Below are positions 57,859 to 64,000 of a stretch of DNA of 64,000 nucleotides, one piece after another (position 1 is the stretch's first letter; each line of letters opens with the position of its first letter). The stretch lies in assembly GCA_001414485.1 (NCBI GenBank), contig LLEY01000210.1, positions 1 through 64,000 of the forward strand. The letters are read 5' to 3'. The notes beneath the pieces are model-generated. The model was not told the DNA's origin and did no database searches. It saw only the letters and a program-made list of their open reading frames with translations. The stretch comes from Calycina herbarum (lineage: Eukaryota; Ascomycota; Leotiomycetes; Helotiales; Pezizellaceae). A program made the position numbers and the translations under genes.

Positions 57859-60800
57859 TTGAAAAGTCGATGCAGGACTGGCTGGTGTGGTGGTGTGCGC
57901 GGACCGCGATGTGTGGTATGCATATTTTGCCCCCGTGATGTGAGAGCTTCGACACCCCTTTTTGCCATGCGTGTGGATGTCGGAGAGGGCAAGGGAAAGG
58001 GAAACGCGGGCAAGTCCGTAAGCCTAGGGATGTAGGGTGATATTATGTAGAAAAAAGGATGCGAAGTCATATCATTTTGGGAAGGGGTTTATTTTCGGAT
58101 TGCCGGGAGGAGATATTATGTCACTATCAGATGGCCATGAGAAGATGATCGGGGGAGGTCGATGAGGTTTCCTTAGCGGCTTTGCGTCTTGCCTCTGTGT
58201 GCTTTGCTGGCGCTTTTGCTATTTCCTTTGATGGATGCGTGGTGGGGATGGAGGGGAGTGGGCGTCGTAAGATAGGTATTTTCAGAGAGTGTAAACACCA
58301 AAAAAATATGGGGATGAATGAATGAATGAGAATTAGATGAGCATATTTTTCTTCTTCTTTTGCTCTTTCTCTATGAATTGTTGTTGTCATTAGATTCTCT
58401 CTGTTTTGACATTTTTGCGCATGTTCTGTTGTTGGAAAAGAGGTCTTTTGGGTAAGTTCCCAGTCCTCTGGATAAATAAATGGAATGAAGAATGGTTTCT
58501 CCGGACCCGTTGAAGAATTTATATCAGATGTGATGGTTCCATTTCCTGTGCGGCGTGTGCCATTGTCAATGCGTTCGTGCTTGCGTGTGGATGTGGAGAT
58601 TTAGGGGTCCTGATGGGAATCCCAGGGTCCTCTCGCTTTGATTTGTTCGTTGTGAGAGGTCGTTTTTTTTTTGTTGAGATTCTCGATGGGAAGGAGGGGG
58701 GAGGGGTCCTTGTTCATCGGGAGCTTGAGCTTGGAGCTTGGGACTTGGTGGGTTGTTGTGGGTATGGGGATGATGGGTCTAGTGCTGGTTGTTTTTGAAT
58801 GCGGTGTGACTTTTTTCATAATCTAATTGTACTTTTATGAGCTTGGGTATGAATTTTGGGTTTACTGAAGTACTGTGTTGTTTTGTGCGAGTTACTGATT
58901 ATATGCATATATCAAGTCTCATGAAGTCGATTCCTGCTTTAAATTTATATACCGGTGTTTGGGGGAAGGGAATCATAAGACGAGAGAGGAAGCGATGCTT
59001 GTGTTTAATGTCTTTTTCTTCTTGTTGTTGTCTTTGGTAGTATAGTCTCTATGATGCTCTTGCTTTTAGAAATTAGATTTAAATTTCAAGACCTTCAGGC
59101 TTAGGTTACTAAGGGAATCGAGTCTAAGTACAACTCATGATATGTAAAATATAAAAGAATCAAATAGTCAATTTCTTGTACTTCCAAACATTTTCACAAA
59201 ATACATGAGGTTGTCATGAAATCTTCGGAGAAATAGAGGGAGGGGGTATATTCGCGGAAAGCATGGGCTTCTTTCAAGACATGAAAGCATTGATCCCAGT
59301 TCTCAATTGGGTTCATTGAAGGAATGATTATTTGTTTTAGTTGATGTTGAAACGTATATTTAGCTCTAGTTTCTAGTTCTAGGTTTCATTTTGTCTCTCA
59401 AAGTTGAGACGGCATATTTTTGTTACTGGTGTGAGGAAGATTAGAGGAGAAGGCGATCATGACAGCGGCCCACATATGCTCCGGATCTACCGCCTCGTGC
59501 CGAATTAATTGGTTTGATATTGATATATTTTTTCCAGACCTCTTGCCGCGTGTTCTTGTTCAACAATTGATGTCAATATTTCCCGCTCGAAAGCGTGGCC
59601 GTCTCAATCCAGGCAGATGTCGTACAAGACGAATACGAATATGCAGATTCCCATCTACCAGGTTTCTAAGAGGGTGTAGTCCCCCAATTGAAGTGCTTTT
59701 GATTGGCCCTGCGATGTAACCTTCGAATGTTGAGTGGTGGCACAGTTAACGTTACCTGAGTGGGTGGAAGAGGTGTGATCATGGAATGAGGTTGGTGATT
59801 GGAGATCTTCTTCTGGGTGGCTACGAGTAGATTGCGATATCTACTGGTTGCAGTTGGGTGGGGGTTGACCGAGGCTGTTTTGTCGCGTGGATGGGGGGAT
59901 TATTGAGGGTGTGGTGAGATGATGCATTGGAGAGAATGAGGCTTTTGTGTTTCTTTTCCTGTTGGAATGAGTGGTGGAAAGGCTTCTGAGATGCTTCGAT
60001 TTCTTTGGAAAAAGCAAAGAGACCTCGGGAGGATCTGGAGGGTGGAAGGTCTGAGGGCGGGGAAGTTGGTCCCCTGGAAATTTTCATGTTGAGTAACCCC
60101 AAAGTGTAGAAACATGGCTGTGTATGCTCCGTTTCTGTAAGATGGTTGATGTTGATGAACGTCATGTTTCAAGTCGCGTTGAGCGAGACAAAGTTGTCTT
60201 ATGTCTTACGGCTAAACTAGGGAAACCGTTAGGGCTAAAAATGAAGTCAAACGGGGCCGATGCCGAGACCAGGACAGGACAGCCTTAACCCTACTGATAC
60301 ACTCTACCGGTAGAGGTTCTTACTTCTCAAGGCATCTCTGCAGACATCTTCTCTTATATTCTCACCAACTCCCTCACCTCCAAAACCCATCACCAGAAAC
60401 AACTTTCCCTCCTGCGTCTGCACCTCGTCCTTCACGGCCAAAGTGGCCAGCCCTCATCTCGCCGTCGAATCAGGGGGTTCTATCTTCGCTTTGGCCCCTC
60501 CATCTCCGTTCCCCTTTCCCGGGATTTTCCTTGCTGGGTCCTCAATCATTGATCGGGGGTGGTGGCCTGCCACGCAGCGGCATCTGCTGCACTAGGGACG
60601 TCTCGCTTCTTAGTTGGGTGGGCCCCTGATGAAAATGGTGAAGGCTGGTCAAACAAGTGTGTGCCGGACCCATGAAGGAACATCATGCGTATGTATGGAA
60701 AGCGGTTCTCCAAACCGATACAATATTGCGAGCATAGACAGAGGACTTGCCGAGAGGCATTCTTTTCTATAATTCTTTCTCTCAAGAGCAGTCAAGGGAT

Positions 60801-61621
60801 TCTCTGAACTCGGTTAGAAGCTTTACTATACTTAGCAGAACCACCAACTTTCCAAACTCAAACTGGAACATAGTAGATACACTCGGACGAGCTGGAGCTT
60901 AAGCCCAGTCCGGCACCAGGAACATCCTTTTTTAGCTCTTCTGCCTCGAATCTTCAACATGTCTCCAACTCCACTCATTCCCATTCCCAACCCACTTTTT
61001 TCCCTTTTCCCCTCTCGCCTCAGCGTCTTTCTAGTCTCCGGCAGATCAGCCGGCTGCACGTCCGACCCTTTCCCTGCTCCAGCCAAGGCGCAATCTACCA
61101 ATCTACCCCCCTTCTCCATCCACTGTTTTGGTGCCCGCGCGCCCCAGATTTCCGAATGGTTCTTTAGACTCTTCTCTCCGTAACTGGATCTTCCAAACAT
61201 CAGTCCCTATTTTCTACCGGTTCAATTTCTTAATACTACCCATCCTGCCACTCATCGTGTCTCCTCCCATCAGATAAAGCAAACTTTGGGATTCTTGTGG
61301 TGGCGGTTTCCTCTCTCGTCAACTCATCGCATCGTCATTTTCCTTCAAGTTCTTTCTATTTCAGTCGTACAGATTCTTGCGCTTCGACAGCTGCCATCGT
61401 TTCATCTGTTGGCCACAAACATCAGTCTGAGTGACGGATTCATAGCGGTCAAAGACATCTTCTTCCATTCTAGCCCTACCTCGGTCTTTCCAATCCAAAC
61501 ACCCGCCATTCAGAACACGTCAACTGCCCCGCGATAGCTCTCTTACCCTTGGGAAGGCGAGTAAAATATTACATTTTGAAGACAACTATTATCGTCTTGC
61601 ACTCCGTGCTTATATATCAGA
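57859..61621. other. 3.8-kb gene-free region upstream of the Zn2Cys6 gene
   Basis: Short frames occur on both strands but none has recognisable content or convincing splice partners. Bases about 60300-61600 are C/T-rich on the plus strand, as in long fungal leaders. The region could hold a non-coding RNA or an extended promoter; the sequence alone does not show it. Confidence 0.5.
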
Positions 61622-63716
61622 ATGGTTTATTGCGGGAAACCCTCACGGGGATGCCAGATGTGCCGGACGAGAAGGATCAAGGTATACATTTGCGCTTCCA
61701 CGTCGTCGAATATTGCTCACTAGATTTCTCTAGTGCGATGAGACAAAGCCTACGTGTAACCAATGCGCCAAATCAAGACGCCAATGTCCTGGGTACAAGG
61801 ACGATTTCGACCTGGTGTTCCGAAACGAGACTCAAGCGACAGAGAGAAGGGCAAGGAAAGCTGTCAATGGGAAGAAGGGGAATAACCAAATCACCATTAC
61901 GAATCAACAAACGGTTTTCAGTTCCGGAGATGGAAGTTCTAGTTTAATCTCACCAGATTCCGACAAGGAGACGGGTATGTTGAGGTTAGCGCCCATGGCA
62001 CTTTCAGTGCCTATAGAACAACAAGCGCCATGTTACTTTCTTCAGAATTTTGTACTGGCATCGACGAATGCGACGGACACACCAAGAGGATATTTTGATT
62101 TCCTCGGGCCGTTGATGAAGAACGAAGGACCTGAAGACCACTTGACAATGGCTTTCACAGCCACATCACTGGCATCATTAGCGAATAGACCAAACACCAG
62201 GGCGAGGACCGATATGAAACAAATGGCGGTGGCATCTTATGCAAAAGCGTTGAAAGCAACGAATTTGGCTTTGCAAAGTCCAACATTACAGAAAACGGAT
62301 CAGACTTTAGCTGCTATTCTCATGCTTGGATTTTATGAGGTTTGTAAATTCAAGTATCTTAGCCTGGCTTTGACTGACCTTTCTAGACTATTTCTACCAA
62401 CAACACTAATCCTGCTGCATGGTACTCACATGTAAACGGAGCAATACAAATTGTCAGGATGAGAGGCAAGAAGCAGCTACGAACGAAAGTTGGACAATCC
62501 CTCTTTCAAGTAGTCCGGACGCAAATGGTAACAAGATTCTCCACAACTCACAACATAAAGTGTGTTCTACTAACTCTAACCAGGTAATCAACTGCATGAC
62601 TTCCTCCAAAGTCCCCTCCATGGGAGCAGACTGGTGGACCCCAGACATAGGCGAAGACTACGGAGTAGCAATCACCAGAATGAAAATCCACATCGCCGAA
62701 CTCCGCGCAGAAATGAACGACACCCTCAGCACCTGTCCCCGAACCCCCGAATACTTCCAAATGGTCCTTGACATCATGCGTCGCGCCCATGCCATGGAGC
62801 AGGAATACCACGCCTGGGAAACCAGTCTCCCCGAATGGTGGCGGCCGAAAACCGTCGCGTGGGTGGACAACCATGCCGCGACGGATTTCAGTAAATCAGA
62901 GGTTTGTCCGGGCAAGGTGGAGACTTATCATAATATTTGGGTGGGCACGATATGGAATCATGCGCGGGTTGCGAGGATTGGGGCGAGTGGGATTATTGTG
63001 AGGTGTGCGGCTTGGATATGTTCGCCGGTTGATTATAGGACTACGCCCGAGTACGCGCATGCTACGAGGTTGTGTGTGGATCTTGTCACGGATATTATTT
63101 CTAGTGTTCCTTATCATCTGGGATGGGATATTGGGAAGGGAGGGAGTTTATCAAGTGCGGATCCCCTTGGGTTTGAGGCTGGGCTGGAGGCTTTTAGTAA
63201 TCCTAAGGGGTATGGGGGTTTTTTTGTTCTGTGGCCGCTTTTTGTGTGTTCGACGGCGGATTATATTACGGATAGTCAGAGGGCTTGGGTTAAGGGGAGG
63301 ATGATGCATATTAGTGAGACTATGGGGTTGAATCATGCTAAGGTTTTGGCTGGTGTAAGTTTTCTCTCTCCCCCCTTCCTTATAATCAAGCAAAATACTG
63401 ACATAACAAATAGTTTCAAGTCCGCGTCCCCTCCATGCTCATCCGAAGAGATAACATCGGACGTACACCACAGTCTCAAATAATAGCTGCTCATATATAC
63501 ACACCCCCTTCGCCTAACGCACCAAAGTCCGGGCAAAACTCGGGTGGTGGAATGGCCACGGGTGGGGTCAATGGAGGTTATACGATGAGTCCTTTGCAGC
63601 AGAGGGAATTGATGCAGAAGGAGAATTTCGAGAGGGAAAGATCAAGTTTGCTGAGCAAGGCTGGAGATAATCAACCGGAGGTTGAGAAGTTGATGGCTAA
63701 GTATTTAGCTGTCTAG
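61622..63716 (+). CDS. Zn2Cys6 transcription factor
   Basis: Five exons (61622-61681, 61734-62339, 62387-62527, 62584-63354, 63414-63716) give 626 residues. The zinc cluster is split by intron 1: C11-x2-C14-x6-C21-x6-C28-x2-C31-x6-C38, a canonical binuclear cluster, with basic residues between (RTRRIK). A Gln/Ser-rich linker leads to the fungal-specific regulatory region: YFDFLGPLMKNEGPEDHLTM, ALKATNLALQSPTLQKTDQT, LAAILMLGFYE and NGAIQIVRMRGKKQL, the helical pattern of the Fungal_trans_2-type middle domain. The C-terminus is Gly/Gln-rich. It binds DNA, probably as a dimer at CGG-type sites. Target genes are unknown, and no biosynthetic cluster is visible beside it. Confidence 0.88.
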
Positions 63717-64000
63717 GAGGGTTTGGAAAAGGGGCATGAAAAGGGGGGATGGAGTTAATTCACTCGAGGCGAATGGAATGGAAACGGGGAGGGAGGCATT
63801 TTGAGATGAGATGGGATTGTATAACGGTCAAAGGCGGATTTATGTTGGGATTTTTTAAAAAAGGCGCATTGGGAGGGGAAGCTTATTGTCTTGTAAAAAT
63901 TTGTTGGTTATCATCATTGGATTGGTGTATGGGTTCACTGGAGGGACTTTCATTTTTGCTTTTAGCTTTACCTGATGATATAGAGGTTGATCTATGGAAT
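63717..64000. other. 3' flank of the Zn2Cys6 gene
   Basis: G/A-rich flank without a gene; the window ends here. Confidence 0.4.

Noticed and set aside
57555..58070. 171-codon minus-strand frame
   Set aside because: It mostly overlaps the last exon of the exportin gene antisense, and its composition matches a shadow frame.
59459..60172. Short frames in the 3.8-kb gene-free region
   Set aside because: None has splice partners or recognised motifs.

Overview
The window is nuclear DNA of a filamentous ascomycete. Coding regions are split by many 40-70 nt introns with GT...AG ends and CTAAC/CTGAC-type branch points. The gene set is fungal: a Fus3/Kss1-type MAP kinase, a Zn2Cys6 regulator, a HET-domain protein, SKI3, VPS51 and an MSN5/exportin-5 homologue. 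One transposon carries the C-to-T decay typical of RIP. Placement in Leotiomycetes is a guess from gene style, not a demonstrated result. Exon junctions were worked out by hand: I looked for splice motifs and required frame continuity and a length divisible by three for each model.

0-6 kb: a degenerate AT-rich repeat edge, an SRR1-like gene (minus strand), then two related small secreted cysteine-rich genes. The second is cut by a complete 1333-bp Tc1/mariner-type element with perfect 36-bp terminal repeats and a TA duplication. 6-16.4 kb: a small coiled-coil protein, a six-exon MSFGF-type protein, a 3.1-kb gene-poor stretch with a short dispersed repeat, a NIF3/YqfO-like small protein, mitochondrial ribosomal protein uS17m and a secreted single-pass membrane protein.

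16.8-32.4 kb reads as an island of fungal signalling and cell-death-type genes: a ubiquitin-like (ULD) plus FHA protein, an SH3 protein, a helical-bundle plus pseudokinase protein (MLKL-like layout), a divergently transcribed active-type kinase with internal repeats and an SH3 domain, and a HET-domain protein. A VTT/Tvp38-type membrane protein sits between them. The head-to-head kinase/pseudokinase pair is the best candidate for an uncharacterised regulated-death system; this is inference from architecture.

33-64 kb is mostly housekeeping: a small membrane protein, the MAP kinase, RMI1, VPS51, NIF3, an intron-bearing tRNA-Ala, a decayed STAND-type N-terminal fragment, a damaged tRNA-Ala copy, SKI3, a GH5 steryl-glucosidase/glucocerebrosidase-like enzyme, the exportin, a 3.8-kb gene-free stretch and a Zn2Cys6 transcription factor. 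Divergent pairs sharing promoters are pseudokinase/kinase, RMI1/VPS51 and SKI3/GH5.
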